Origin: Mytilus edulis
Lineage: Eukaryota; Mollusca; Bivalvia; Mytilida; Mytilidae
DNA length: 64,000 nt
Direction of reading: 5' to 3'
Assembly (NCBI RefSeq): GCF_963676685.1
Contig: NC_092348.1
Span: forward strand, 12,436,867-12,500,866
The notes under the pieces were generated by a model, which worked only from the letters and a program-made list of their open reading frames with translations, was not told where the DNA came from and searched no databases. This document shows positions 1 through 11,717 of the stretch, piece after piece (the first letter of the stretch is position 1; each line of letters starts with the position of its first letter). The translations under genes were made by a program, and so were the position numbers.

Positions 1-945
1 GTAAGCAGATCCTGCTCTTCATGTGGCACCCATCGTGTTGCTCATGTTATTACAAACCCGGTAATAAATAATTCGGTAGGTCACAAGTTAGCCTCTTGTT
101 TTATAATTTTTATCATATTTACTTTTTAGAAAATATTGTTTCATTTTGATTTGTTTTAGTAAATTTCATTTCATTTCCTTTAATTCTAATTCCGGTTCGC
201 ACTTTTAACAGGTATACACTTTTATTTAACACTTCATATAAGGTATGGTGATAAACGTTTGAATCTTTTCCCCTTTCCCATATTTTTATAAAAAATCAAA
301 AATTCAAACTTTCGAAAAGCGAAATGATCAAAACTGTACGTTTACTTTATTATTTTTAAACTTTGCTTAAATATATAAACAATTAAATTTTAAAACAAAG
401 TTTATAATTTAAAATTTTGAAGTATTTGGTGAAATTTTCAAAATTTAAAAAAAAATGAAAATTTGGAGTTTTGATATTTTAAAACTTTGATCAAAAATAA
501 AAAAAAATAAAATTTGATTTTTTTTTGAAATTTTGAATTGATAAGTGTTACGCGGACCATTTGATAAAGGTTCACTTTTATCATCACACAGATTTCAATT
601 AAGTCAACATTAATCAAAATCCTTTGTAATTAAAACAGTTAGTTATATTTATCTGGAATGTGTAGTAAATGAGTGACACTATAAAACACTATAAATAACT
701 TTCCTAAAACATGTAATTAAAATTATGGAAAGCTTACAATCCTTAAAAGCTGTCTGTTTTGATCAATTAGCGGTTTAGCCCAAACAACTACGACGTCTTT
801 TTAGCGGTTAAGAGTGGAAAATAAAATAAAAATAAAATCGAAATTTCCAGTCCAACCGCTAGTTTCACTTTCAAAGAACTCCATTGACAGTGAAAGTGGA
901 AGTTACAGAATGCTTTCCGAAATTTATATCTATGCTGTGTCAGTA

Positions 946-1092
946 ACTAACTAACTAACTAATTTTATTCAGTATAAAATCCAGTAGAAAAGGATCATCG
1001 CTGAAACACATGAACACATATATAAAAACAAATACAAAACAAAACAACAATAAAACATAACAGTAAACAATTTTGACATATCACATATTGTA
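946..1092 (-). mobile_element. Short 5'-truncated retroelement tail inserted in the segment
   Basis: About 147 bp present here is missing from the paralogue near 31,250, where the flanks CTGTCAGTA and TGTTATGTCC sit together. The left edge is a run of ACTA/ACTAA units, as expected for the microsatellite 3' tail of a LINE read on the minus strand. GTA is present at both edges (943-945 and 1,090-1,092), a minimal possible target duplication. The LINE assignment is an inference from the tail and the empty site; no coding sequence remains. Confidence 0.55.
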
Positions 1093-1415
1093 TGTCATGT
1101 CCTAGATTTATAGCAGTAAGTTGATAGATTCAAGGTCATTAAGGAATGTTGTGTCAGTGAGAACAGTAATTTCAAAATAGTGGAGGAATAATACTACAAC
1201 AGAATAGTAAGTCAAATATCTGATTATTATCCTTAAGATGACGGAGTCCGAGTAACATAGAAAAAATAATATCATAAACACAGTACATGTCTCACTGATC
1301 AGTGTAAAACAAAGACAAAAGGACAAAGATTTAAATGATTACATGTCCTGATCAAAACCCATGCTGAAAATTAATCACAGTCAAATCCGGTTTCAACTAA
1401 TCCCTTAGGAAACAA

Positions 1416-1435
1416 GGGGCGGGGGGGGGGGGGGG
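1416..1435 (+). repeat. Poly-G tract
   Basis: A nearly uninterrupted run of G with a single C. It could form a G-quadruplex. The paralogue has a shorter G run at about 32,092-32,101, so the tract is an old part of the dispersed segment that varies in length. Confidence 0.9.
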
Positions 1436-1691
1436 TTATGTTTTTTTTTCTAAAAAAATATTCTGATCCCCAATTTGATGAAAACAAATATTCTGAATGC
1501 TAATATTCGTTACTTAGCAATGGAGGCAGACGTGTTTTCCAAAGCTCTTGGATTTATGTATCTAATTAACTAAAGTTCATAATTTAAAAAAAAAATGGAT
1601 ATGTATTACGTTGAACAGCTTGATTAATTTTAACAAATGACTAACATTAGAAGTGATTAATTATAATGGATATTTAATTAAATGATAAACA

Positions 1692-2540
1692 ATGGATGAT
1701 ACAAAAATATACATTTCAAACTGTGAGTATTATGATATCACTGATTATACTGACAAAACATCATCTATTACAATAACTTTTGCAACTGCTGAAGTATTCC
1801 AGATACTAAGTCAAACTTTATTTAATAAAATAGAAAAATCTCTCTTTGAAAATCGTCACAAAAATGGATTAGTACATGAAACTAAATTTGAGAATAGAAA
1901 AGTGGTGCTTCATTTGCATGAATCTACAAAATTACTTCATATCCAGGGAGGAGGTTGCATTTTGTGGTTTGAAAACATATTCAAAAGTATTGGAAAAGAA
2001 ATTCATGAAAAATTCAAAAACAATTCTCCCAATTTACAAAGGGATGATCAGGATGAATCTGAAACGGATCCAAAACAGATGTTGGAAAACACAGAAAGTC
2101 TCTTATCAGATACAATATTAAGTGATGTTATGTACACAAGTGCTATTGAAATGTCCTGTGGTTATGGAAAACGCAAATTTATGTCTACACCGCAAACAAA
2201 TCGGTCAACATCTGGATTATGTCACCATGAAAACAGTGAATTAATCCAAAGTCTAATTACAAGAATCAATGACCTCACTGAACAATGTAACACTCTAGCA
2301 GATCAAGTAACAAATTTATCTGCATTAAGTTTACAGAACATTAAATCCACTAACACCATTGAAACACAAACAATGCTAGATATAAATGAATCAAATATAA
2401 ACATCAGGATGAAACACCACATGGGGACACAAACGGAACCTGAATATACTAATCAACCAATTAGAATAATTAAAGAAAGTGTACTGAGTGTAGATAACCA
2501 CACTCAAACTGAAACTTATACGGTTTCTACTAATTATTAA
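1692..2540 (+). pseudogene. Outer LINE ORF1, N-terminal part
   Basis: An open frame of 282 codons from an ATG in the context aacaATGGAT. The product is Asn/Thr/Gln-rich with no domain I recognise. The part around codons 195-220 looks able to form a coiled coil (LITRINDLTEQCNTLADQV). The C-terminal third repeats TQT/TQTE motifs (ETQTMLD, GTQTEPE, HTQTETY). It ends about 35 bp before the esterase frame and in a different frame, so the two were probably one ORF1 or two adjacent ORFs of the retrotransposon. The assignment rests on position immediately upstream of the esterase and zinc knuckles; it has no recognisable domain of its own. Confidence 0.6.
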
Positions 2541-2575
2541 TTAAAAAAATAAATAATTCAAAACAAGAGAGACAT

Positions 2576-3277
2576 GTGCAGCCTAGACATGCTAGAGATG
2601 ACCCGAAAGAAACCCTTATTATTGGTAGTTCGATCCTACAAAGGATACGGACTCGAGGACTCATGAAAAACACCGCCGTAAAGACAATTCGTGGGGCTAA
2701 TACATCACACATTAGACGCGAACTAGAAAATATGGATTTAAAAGATTTTAAAACTTTTTTCATACAAGTAGGAGGCAATGATGCTAGCAACAAGCGTGAT
2801 CCTGAACTCGTTGAATGTGAATTTGTTAATATGATCGACATAATTCGTAAAACAACTAGGAATGCTAAAATTATTTTAGCCGAATGTCCACCACGAAGAG
2901 ATGCAAACGTAAAAATCGTTAACCACATAATTGGGAAAGTAGCCGAAAGTTATGATGAGGAATGCCTACAAACTGTCCAAAGCTTTATTAGAAAAAATTG
3001 TCATCTCAACAGCGAACAAATCTGGCGTGACGGAATTCACCTCATTGACAGAGGAACGGCAACACTTCTCAGACTATACGATACACTTGTCAAAGTCACC
3101 AAAGAAAAGTCGGACACAACATCTTTAAATCAAAACAACTCTCACGTTGGTGTTTGTTTTTTCTGTGGCGAAGAGGGACACAACTCTCGATTTTGACGCC
3201 ATGAGACAAAAATACTGTGTTGGACCTGCTCAAAATATGGACATAAAATGAAAAACTGCTTGTATTCATCAAATTAG
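2576..3277 (+). pseudogene. Outer LINE ORF1 with SGNH/GDSL esterase domain and two zinc knuckles
   Basis: The SGNH hydrolase signature is complete: block I serine in LIIGSSIL, block III in QVGGNDAS, and the Asp/His pair in WRDGIHLI. An esterase in ORF1 is known from CR1-group LINEs. Two CCHC knuckles follow. The first, CFFCGEEGHNSRF, meets a TGA at 3,194-3,196 exactly where its last cysteine should be (TGC or TGT to TGA). The second, CWTCSKYGHKMKNC, is intact downstream in the same frame, which ends at 3,275-3,277. No conventional ATG starts this frame at its 5' edge, so the true start was probably upstream and has been lost by a frameshift. In the living element the product would bind element RNA; the esterase role is not settled. 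Confidence 0.8.
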
Positions 3278-3322
3278 GACACTGGCAATGCATGTTATGC
3301 CGAAACTTTTCTTTTACAAGCA

Positions 3323-3961
3323 ATGAACAAATTTGAATGTTTAAATAACATATGTACCTTGTGTGATAATATGGAATGTAAATGTAAAGGAATGGAAAAT
3401 GATCAATACTATTCTTCCATAAGTGCAGAAAAAACTTTACACTTACAGAACACAACTTTAAAGAAAACCAGATCTTTAAATAATAACAGAAAAGAATCAA
3501 TAAAAGCAAAAAAAATATCAAAATAATAAAAATAAAACTACAAAATGTTTAGAAGAAACATATTTTGGCCTTAAGAAAAATGGATTAAAAATTTCTCATT
3601 TAAACATAAGAGGGGTCCTATCTAAATTTGATGAGATGAAATTATTTATAAATAAAAAAAATAACACACATATTATGGGAATATGTGAAACATTTCTCAC
3701 AAGTAACACAGAAGACAGTTTTATTAGTATTCAAGGATTTGAACTTGAACGCAAAGATCGATGTGAAACAAGTGAGAAAAAGGGAGGGGGTGTAGTTGCT
3801 TACGTTTCTAGCTCTTTAAAATACAAAAAAAAAGAACTAATTTAGAAATAAGTTCACTGGAAAGTATCTGGCTTCAGATCCATTTCAAAAACTCCAAATC
3901 CCTATTAATATGTTTTATCTACAGACCTCCTGATATGCCACAATCGTGGATTGATGAATTT
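3323..3961 (+). pseudogene. Outer LINE ORF2, N-terminal endonuclease part, interrupted
   Basis: Two frames are pieced here. The first starts at ATG 3,323 and has a Cys-rich start (CTLCDNMECKC). From about 3,570 another frame gives an APE-type endonuclease N-terminus: HLNIRGVLSKFDE carries the active-site Asn, GICETFLTS the catalytic Glu, and GGGVVAYVS a conserved strand. A third frame gives FIYRPPDMPQSWIDEF, where the inner LINE interrupts it. The rest of the endonuclease resumes at 9,252. At least two frameshifts precede the insertion. The enzyme would nick target DNA to prime reverse transcription. Confidence 0.75.
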
Positions 3962-4136
3962 CAATTCAATTCAATGTTTTATTAAAGTCTCATCTCTCAA
4001 CAAGTACAATCAATCTTTATACAATAGTAACATTGTAAAATAACACTAAATAAAATGAGAGCCATTCTATACAGAATTATAAGAGACTATTAAAATGCAT
4101 AGATAATAATAATAATACATAATATGAAATAAAATA

Positions 4137-4739
4137 CTATGTACAATATATAAAATTTCTACGTCTTTTTAAAATTAAATGACAGGTTTTGGCACACACA
4201 CGAATCATATTTACATCTGAGAATAAAAACACTAACTTTTGATTATCATCTAAAGTATTAAAATTATCATTAAAAGTTTCAGCAACATGATATAAATGGT
4301 TTCTAAAATCGTCATAAAGAGGACATCTTAATAAAACATGCGCTTCATCTTCAATAAAAACGTCACATATATGGCACACTCTATTTTCTAAAACAATATT
4401 TTCATATCTCCCTGTTTCAATTCTAAGGGGAGCAACACCACATCTAAATTTGGCGAAAGCACTTCTGTGACTGAAGGGTAAAGCTATTTTGCAGTATTCC
4501 TCTGGTTCAAAATTTTCCTTAAACAGTCTGTAAGTTCGTAGCTTATTGCCACCTCTACCCGATATAGATTTATCAGAATGCAAAACAGCATGCCAATTAT
4601 CGACATGTTTTCTATGTAATTTTGACATAAAAAATTTTATAACATAGTTAGTGTCCATATTTTCAGGACACGATAAATGACTTAAATTTAGTTCACAGAA
4701 GGTTTTCTTTACTAAAAAACTTATGCTTAATACTCATAC
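4137..4739 (-). pseudogene. Inner LINE ORF2, C-terminal Cys/His domain
   Basis: This is the downstream part of ORF2 after the reverse transcriptase. From codon 1 at 4,658 it gives 173 residues, including CHICDVFIEDEAHVLLRCPLY, a C-x2-C-x9-H-x4-C motif common at the C-terminus of LINE ORF2 proteins and thought to bind RNA. It ends at TAG/TAA just before the 3' UTR. It is separated from the RT frame by a stop at about 4,742 and a frame change. Confidence 0.75.
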
Positions 4740-4741
4740 TA

Positions 4742-6082
4742 TCAGCCCACTTGTGAACTCATGTTATTTAATCTACACCACAAACGAATAATACTTTTCC
4801 ACTGCTTATCAAAAATAGGTGTTATACCTAAGTCTCCAGTAACTGCAGCATTTGGTGCATATTTTCCTACACCGAGAAAAAATCTACAAGCCCTATTATG
4901 AATGGAGTTAATACAAGAATATGATTTTACACCCCATATACCTGCTCCATATTCTATTATAGGACAAACCAAACTTTCATATAATTTTACAAATACATCG
5001 AAACAAACACCACCTAAAAGTTTACACTTGGCTATTACCAACCCTAAAGCCCTATTTCCTGAAGATGCAACGGCTTTTGCAGTAACATTATAGTCTAAAT
5101 GCTCGTTTAAAACGAGACCAAGATAAGTATAATTACTAGAAAACTTAATAGTATGACCATTACAATTAAAAATTACATCAGATCTAGGTATAGATGGCGG
5201 TCTAAAATGTACAACGTTACTCTTGTTTGCATTAATTTTCATACAGTTGTCTTTACACCATGTAGATAAAGCATTTAACAGAAGTTGAAGCTCTTTTTCA
5301 TCGTTTGCTATAATTACAACGTCATCAGCATATAATAAAATACACAGTTTTTCATCACCTATTTCTATTCCGCAGTCAAAGGACTTAAGAAATGTAACTA
5401 AATCATTAATATACAAGTTGAACAAAATGGGCGACAAGGGACATCCTTGTTTCAAGCCACAGTTAACATCAAACCAGTCTGTGAAATGACCGTTTATTCT
5501 TACAGAACATAAAACATTTGTATAAATTGACTTAATAGCAGAACAAAAAGTCTGTGCAACACCCATTTTATTTAATTTATACCACAAAATATCCCTTTGT
5601 ATAGTGTCGTAAGCCTTTTTAAAATCAATAAAGGCGCAAAAGGTTGATTTACGAAGTTTTTTTCTTACATCAATCATATTAGTAAGACTAGACAATTGGT
5701 CAATTGTACTACGTTGTTGCCGGAAACCATTCTGATCGTCCGCCAGTACATTGTTATCATCTACCCAATGAGCTAATCTATCGCTCAGTATATTACAGTA
5801 CAATTTGTAAGACACTGCTGCAAGGGCGATCCCTCTATAACAAAGGGGGTCTCTCGCGTCTGACATGTTAGATTTAGGAATAGGATTAATAATAATTCTA
5901 TTCCATAAATCAGGAACATTACCATATCTAAAACAAATATCAAATAAATGGTATAGAAATAGAGCTGAACTTTGGTTAAGAAAAACCTCCCCCGGTAAGT
6001 TATCGATGCCAGCAGATTTACCCCTTTTTGTCTTTTCAATAACATGTACTGTTTCTTGATACGAAATGGGTTCCGTCAACAA
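4742..6082 (-). pseudogene. Inner LINE ORF2, reverse transcriptase domain
   Basis: 446 codons of non-LTR reverse transcriptase. The conserved blocks are in order: GKSAGIDNLPGEVF, YRGIALAAVSYKLY, NGFRQQRSTIDQL, FIDFKKAYDTI (first catalytic Asp), GLKQGCPLSPILFNLYIND, LLYADDVVIIA (catalytic YADD), INANKSNVVHF and YTYLGLVLN. The catalytic residues are intact. The QGCPLSP block contrasts with QGS in the outer LINE. The ATG used here is only the start of the open part; the frame joins the upstream piece through a frameshift near 6,078. It would copy element RNA at the nicked target. Confidence 0.9.
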
Positions 6083-6345
6083 AAATCATTAAAAGTACTC
6101 GCTTCATTTAAACTGGCACAAGAATCAGAAACCCTAATCGAACTGTTTTGCTGATTAAGCAATTCTGAATATTCAGATTTCCATTTGTCAAGAACATCTG
6201 TTAATTCAGAACTTACATTACCATCATCATCGATTACTTCCATAGGAATTACATGTTTACGACTTTCTGCAATACCTATTTTACCAATCTTTTTCCAAAA
6301 CATATGCTGATTTTTGCTAGATTCAGAGAGTAATTGCTCCTGCAT
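6076..6345 (-). pseudogene. Inner LINE ORF2 linker between endonuclease and RT
   Basis: An 89-codon open piece (SESSKNQHMFWKKIGKIGI and so on) that continues the endonuclease frame after one frameshift (overlap 6,276-6,345) and leads into the reverse transcriptase after another (overlap 6,076-6,082). The FWKKIGKIG segment matches the usual linker just upstream of LINE RT domains. It shows that ORF2 was a single protein now broken at two places. Confidence 0.7.
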
Positions 6346-7622
6346 GTCATACCAATACTTTCTCTTACTTTTTTGAACCTCACTATCAAAATGTTTCCTC
6401 TTTTGTACATAGCTTTTAGATGATTTTGGTGCATGTTTTTACATTTATTCCATGCTTTTTCAGCATTACACATCTCATACCACAATTTACTCAAAGATTC
6501 ATTCCACCAGGGTTTCTTATTCCGATATTTTTTATTTGATTGCTTACCACCAACAAAAATAGTCTTACTTGGTATTTTATCAGACATCTCTGATTCAACC
6601 GTTTTACAAAAATCATCATAAATGCCATTTACACAATTTTGTTGATGTTCAACAATCTTAAGGCTTTCTATTAATGAACATATATTTTGATAAACGTTAT
6701 TGGTATTCATAAAATTTGCAGGAATGTTATTAAAATCAAATTTCTCAAACTTCGTAGAAAATGTCTCATCTTTATCATTTGTTGGTTGTACATTAGACAT
6801 AAAAGCATTTAAATCTATACTCCATTTAATAAGTGAATGATCAGGTATTAGTTTTAACTCTACCCCGTTCACGTCGAAGCCTGCGGACGTGACCAGATCA
6901 TTCGCTCGTATAACACAAAAATCTTTAAACAAGTTTAAATTATCATAAGGTACAATGCAATAATCAACCACTGAACAACCTTTCGTCGATACACATGTAT
7001 AATCATTGTTTACAAAGTTTCTACCATTGAGTATACAACAATTAGCACTAATAAGGAAATCAATAAATGCATTACAGTATGAATTACACTTAAAATCAAT
7101 GACATTTCTTTGACATAAATTGTCAACACCCTCAATATAATCACTTTCATTACCACATCTACTGTTAAAATCTCCGCAAATGAAAAACGGCCCTTTATTT
7201 TGATGTTCATAAACTTGTGTAGTTAAAGTGTCAAAGAAAGTATCTTTATCGATTTGACGTGTTGAATTTTCTGGAGGTAAATAACAAATGCAAATATTAA
7301 ATTCAAATTCAGATGATTTTTCAATTAAGTTTATCCACAAAATACATTCAAATGAAGTGTCTAATATAGTAATATGGAATAAGTCATAAAAATACATTTT
7401 TATAAAAATACCTACACCACCAGAACCATTTTTTGCATTTCTATGTAACACTTTTCTATTTTGACCTATCCATTTATAACCATTAATAAATAATACATCA
7501 TCTCCTTTCAAATGAGTTTCACCAATACATATAATATCTAAATCGAGTTTATTTATACAAGTAGAGCGAATAATACAATTATCAGAGCTAGTGTTTTTGT
7601 TCCAGTTATTTACATTCCAAAA
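6276..7622 (-). pseudogene. Inner LINE ORF2, APE-type endonuclease domain
   Basis: The frame is open from about 7,622. It shows WNVNNW (active-site Asn), ICIGETHLKGDD (catalytic Glu), GSGGVGIFIK, FFICGDFNSRCG (Asp/Asn pair), SVVDYCIV and LIPDHSLIKW (terminal Asp-His). All residues expected for APE endonuclease catalysis are present. The first ATG in the open part is at 7,511, inside the domain. A 3' frameshift near 6,345 ends the frame. Confidence 0.88.
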
Positions 7623-7634
7623 ACCTGCAGATAA

Positions 7635-8928
7635 CTACCATCTACCTTTTCTCGACTGTTGATGGTGGTTTCTACTGCTGCGTCCGTTGTTCTGTTCCCG
7701 ATGACTTGTTCTTGCGTTGTAGTTACTATGACCAGTGTTACTATGTAAGTTGGAAGTGTTACTTCTTGTTGAATTGTTCGTTCCACGTCGTGATGTATTT
7801 TGTTGTGTATGAGAAGTACCCCTACTCTCATGTTCGTTGCGGTTCTCGGAAGATCTTTTGCTATTAACAAAACGACTGGCAAAAACTTCCGCGCCTTTCA
7901 TATTGATATGTGGATCAACAGACTTTAACACATCTACGATTGTCTGAAAGTGTTTACGTTCTATGCGTTGTTGAACAGTCTGATCTCTGTGTATAAAAAC
8001 ATCACTGTACTGACGACTGGATTTCAGTTTGTATTTAGCTGACATTACATCATTTACAACTGCTTTGGACTTGCACGAGACTATAACAACACCACTCGTA
8101 TGCGTACTTCGGCTCTGTTTACGTTCACAGTTTATTGGGGTAATTTGCACTTTTAGACCTTCTCTGAACAAGGCGGAAACTTTTGATACGATATTTTCAT
8201 TTGTACTTTCCGGAAGGTTCCTGATAACTAGATTGCAATCAATATTGCTGGTAGATTGATTGGTTATTTGGTTGGAAAAATCTTCAAGTTTTTTCTCTAC
8301 CACTTGCAAGTCTTCATCAATATCTAGGCGCAAAGAATCTACAACGGCGTTGACTTCAGATCGGACTTTTTTAATTTCGGAATTGACACGCTTATCAATG
8401 ATTTGATTAACCTTAACAGTTATTTTACGCTCTCTTTAGATTTCTTTCAAGATCATTAATGCGTGTATTCATATCGCCAAACATATTACGCATATCATGC
8501 GAAAGGGTACTGATCATTTGACTAAGAACGCGCACATCGGGAGATATACTTGAGTCCATATGTACTTCAGCTTCCGCAATTACATTACTAACACTACCGC
8601 TTACTGTTGCCTGGAGGTTTTTAGTGCGTTTTTGTTGTTTTGTAGTTTTTACAGAATCTGACTCACTTTCACTGTCACTGACTGTTGAAAGTTTTCTTTT
8701 TAACTTATTTGATTTGGACTGCGTATTGTCGAACAGATGTCCAAACATAGTTTCGTCAGCATTGTAAATTACATTATGGGCTTCTGTGATGGCACCAATT
8801 ACACTCACCGAATCATCTAAGGTATTACCATCAATGACATCATTGCTTTTACTTTTGTCCTGAGTAGATTTATTCCTGGTATTACCATTACCGTTATTCT
8901 TTTTACCCATTTCAATGCAAAAGTTCAA
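7635..8928 (-). pseudogene. Inner LINE ORF1: coiled coil, RRM-like domain, Ser/Arg-rich tail
   Basis: Two open pieces, 8,928-8,425 (167 codons from ATG) and 8,333-7,635, are joined by a single frameshift near 8,430. The N-terminus is acidic and Ser/Lys-rich (SESESDSVKTTKQQK). Next comes MRNMFGDMNTRINDLERNLK and a continuing heptad pattern, a likely coiled coil. Then NLVIRNLPESTNENIVSKV begins an L1-ORF1-like RRM. The tail from about 7,850 is Asn/Ser/Arg-rich. This layout is known for RNA-binding ORF1 proteins of L1-like elements. Confidence 0.8.
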
Positions 8929-9251
8929 AGTTCACAGTTCACAATTCAACTGAATAACAAATAGCCTTTGGGTATTCTAGGTTTGACTTTACTGGCCGGT
9001 TGGTAACGTTAGTGAGTTGTTTTCAGTTATGTCAATGCAAATTTTCAATAAACTTGTTATAATATAAGTCTTATAATATTGTGATAAACAACAAAAATCA
9101 ACACTCACTGTAAAGAAGAACTATATTGGAAGCAAACCATCTATTCCAAAATTGCAAAAAACGTATAAATCCTTGTCAAAACTAAGTTTTTGTTTGAGCT
9201 TCAAAAACATCGACCATCTAAGTCAAGAGATTACACGGCTTCCTTGAATTT

Positions 9252-9974
9252 GAAAAGGAAATCGAGAAGGCAAATGAATTAGAACTAGAAATGATAATAA
9301 TGGGCGATATCAATATCGATTTTACAGGGGGGTGCTTGAACAATAAATGGGAAAATCTTTTACTAACACAATCTATTGTACAATTAATTGATACTCCTAC
9401 CCGTATCACATCAACATCAAGTACTATCATTGATCATGTTTATACTAACCACCCTGAAAATATAGTTGAAACATATGTCCCAAAAATAGCCCTTAGTGAT
9501 CACTATCCAGTATGTATTACGAGAAAAATAAACCAAAAAGATATTCCAAGCTTACAGCATAAACAAATTAGGTATCGATGTTTTAAAAACTTTAATGAAA
9601 ACAAGTTTTTGGAGGATTTAAATAAGACAAATTTTGCTCAAATTGAACAAATAAGTGATACTCAATCTGCCACTGACATGTGGTATAAACTATTTCTGTC
9701 AGTTGATAACAGGCACGCTCCTGTCAAAGTAAAAAGAATTAAACATATACGCCAACCAGATTGGCTTACAGATGAGATAAAAGACGCTCAAAAGAAAAGA
9801 AACTATTATCAAAGCAAGAGGGATTGGGAAAAATTCCGTTATTGGCGCAACAAATGTACTAAATTAATAGAAAAATCTGAAGAGTCCTTTTTCAAGCAAG
9901 TAATAGAAAATAACAAAAAACCTAAAGAAATTTGGGCTTTACTCAAAGATTTAAAACTCAAAACCCAAAATTAA
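9252..9974 (+). pseudogene. Outer LINE ORF2, C-terminal endonuclease part
   Basis: The frame resumes right after the inner LINE. EKANELELEMIIMGDINIDF carries the GD-N motif, STIIDHVYTN the conserved Asp, and IALSDHYPVCI the terminal Ser-Asp-His. A basic linker (AQKKRNYYQSKRDWEKFRYW) follows. A TAA at 9,972-9,974 separates it from the reverse transcriptase, but both are in the same frame, so one nonsense change broke a continuous ORF2. Confidence 0.88.
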
Positions 9975-9986
9975 ATTCCATCTACC

Positions 9987-11429
9987 ATGAATTTTGACAA
10001 TAAAGAGTATGATAATGTGCAAGATATAGTAAATCATTTCAACACTCACTTTACAACAATAGGTGATAAATATGTAACTAATAGCACGCAATATCAAACA
10101 AATAAATTAAATGATTATGTTCAAGATAAAATACCCGCTGGTGTTAGATTTACGATTCCGTTTATTAAACTAGACGAAACAACGAAATTACTTTCTAAAC
10201 TAGAAACATCAAAAGCAACTGGACTTGATGAAGTTGGTCCGTTTATCATTAAACTGTCATCGAAAGCTTTAGCCCCAAGTATAACGTATTTAATAAAGTT
10301 AAGTATACCAGAGGGTGTTTTCCCAAAAAATCTTAAATTAGCAAAAGTAACTCCAATATTTAAAAATGGTGATAAACATATGCCAGAAAACTACAGACCT
10401 ATATCAATACTTCCTACATTATCAAAAATATTTGAAAAACATGTCGCAAAACATTTTTATCTATATCTGTCAAAATATAAAGTATTACATGAGGCACAAT
10501 CTGGATTTCGATCTAACCACTCATGTCAGACAGCCCTTACCAAATTAATTGACACCTGGCTCAAATGTATTGATAATGGTAATGCTGTAAATGTTGTAGG
10601 AACAGTCTTTCTAGATTTAAAAAAGGCCTTTGATCTCGTTAATCACACCATTCTCTGCCATAAATTACATTTATACAAAGTATCTTATCATTCAATAAAA
10701 TGGTTCGAGTCGTACCTGTCTAATAGAAAACAAAAAGTGTGCTCTGGTAATACAGCCTCAGAATCTAAATGTATCAAATATGGGGTTCCCCAAGGGTCCA
10801 TCTTAGGTCCCCTTTTGTTTGTCTTATTCATAAATGACATGACTTTAGAAGCCACTCATACAGCCATTGATATGTATGCTGATGATACAACACTTCATAC
10901 ATATGGAACAAATAAGGAAGAGATAGAAAGGAAACTAAATTACGATGCCAACACCATAAATAATTGGTGTCTGAACAATAGGATGGTTATAAATCCCTTA
11001 AAAACTATTTCTATGTTGATTGGAACAAATAAGAAACGGACTTTGCTAGGAAATGATATGAATATATGTATACAAAATAGCCCAATCACACCCGTCGAAA
11101 TACAGAAACTTTTGGGTGTATATATTGACAAAAATTTGGACTGGAAATTTCAAATTGACTATGTATGTAAAAACTTAAGTTCTCGTATCGCACTGCTATC
11201 TAGAATTAAGAAATTTTTGGATATAAGTAGTAGAAAGCTGTTTTATAATGCTTATATTCTGCCTATATTTGATTTTTGTTGCTCAATATGGGGAAATTGC
11301 TATGAGGATGGATATAAACAAATTCTTAAAATGCAGAAAAGAGCTGCAAGGATTATACTTGATGCACCAATACTAACACCTAGTATAAATTTATTTAAAG
11401 AGCTAAAGTGGTTGAATTTCAAATCTTGA
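9987..11429 (+). pseudogene. Outer LINE ORF2, reverse transcriptase domain
   Basis: 480 open codons. RT blocks in order: TSKATGLDEVGPFIIKL, ENYRPISILPTLSKIFEK, AQSGFRSNHSCQTAL, VFLDLKKAFDLVNH (first catalytic Asp), YGVPQGSILGPLLFVLFIND, DMYADDTTLHTYG (catalytic YADD) and LLGVYIDKNLDW. The thumb region continues to WLNFKS. The TGA at 11,427-11,429 most likely replaces CGA, because the same frame continues with ISYHKLILVHKILN. The GVPQGSILGP block is typical of the CR1/Jockey-type groups. Confidence 0.92.
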
Positions 11430-11717
11430 ATTTCATATCATAAACTTATTCTTGTTCATAAAATTCTAAACAAAAAGCACCTGATTACTTAAAAGAACTC
11501 TGTTGTCCAATTGTTAACCTACATGGTAGAAATCTAAGGTCATCTGCAAATAATAATTTAGCTGTTGTACGACCGAACACAAATCCAATGAAGAAATCTT
11601 TTGCATATAGCTCATCTATACTTTGGAATAAACTACCAAATGAAATAAAATGTTGTGAATACCTGGACACTTTTAAACAAAAATGTGTTGATTTCTTGTC
11701 TATAAATGATTTATAAC
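11430..11717 (+). pseudogene. Outer LINE ORF2, extreme C-terminus
   Basis: After the TGA the protein continues as ISYHKLILVHKILNK. A one-base frameshift near 11,475 then gives APDYLKELCCPIVNLHGR, SANNNLAVVRPNTNPMKKSF and SSSILWNKLPNEIK, ending at TAA 11,715-11,717. The SILWNKLPNEIK segment is the usual end of these LINE ORF2 proteins. Confidence 0.8.

Larger units (their letters stand above)
1..1504. repeat. Left part of a dispersed segment, paralogous to 30,429-32,190
   Basis: This AT-rich stretch has no gene. Its start matches 30,429 onward, with shared phrases such as GTGTTGCTCATGTTATTACA and GTCACAAGTTAGCCTCTTGT. Similarity continues to about 1,504, with small insertions on either side. 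It resumes at 11,962 after the LINE pair. An inverted copy of its first part lies at 29,125-29,640. Similarity is seen directly; the family identity of the segment is unknown. Confidence 0.85.
3962..9244 (-). mobile_element. Inner LINE (QGCPLSP-type RT), full length, inserted in the outer LINE
   Basis: A 5.28-kb non-LTR element in reverse orientation. On its own strand the order is ORF1 (8,928-7,635), ORF2 endonuclease (about 7,620-6,276), reverse transcriptase (6,082-4,742), a C-terminal Cys/His domain (4,658-4,137), a 3' UTR, and a TTGAA tandem tail (3,962-3,975). It is bounded by the 7-bp repeat TGAATTT (3,955-3,961 and 9,245-9,251). Joining the outer LINE across it restores an endonuclease reading frame (WIDEF then EKEIEKANELE). 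Its ORF1 and RT differ from those of the outer LINE, so it is a separate lineage (L1/Tx1/Nimb-like; clade not certain). Scattered frameshifts indicate it is inactive. Confidence 0.88.
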
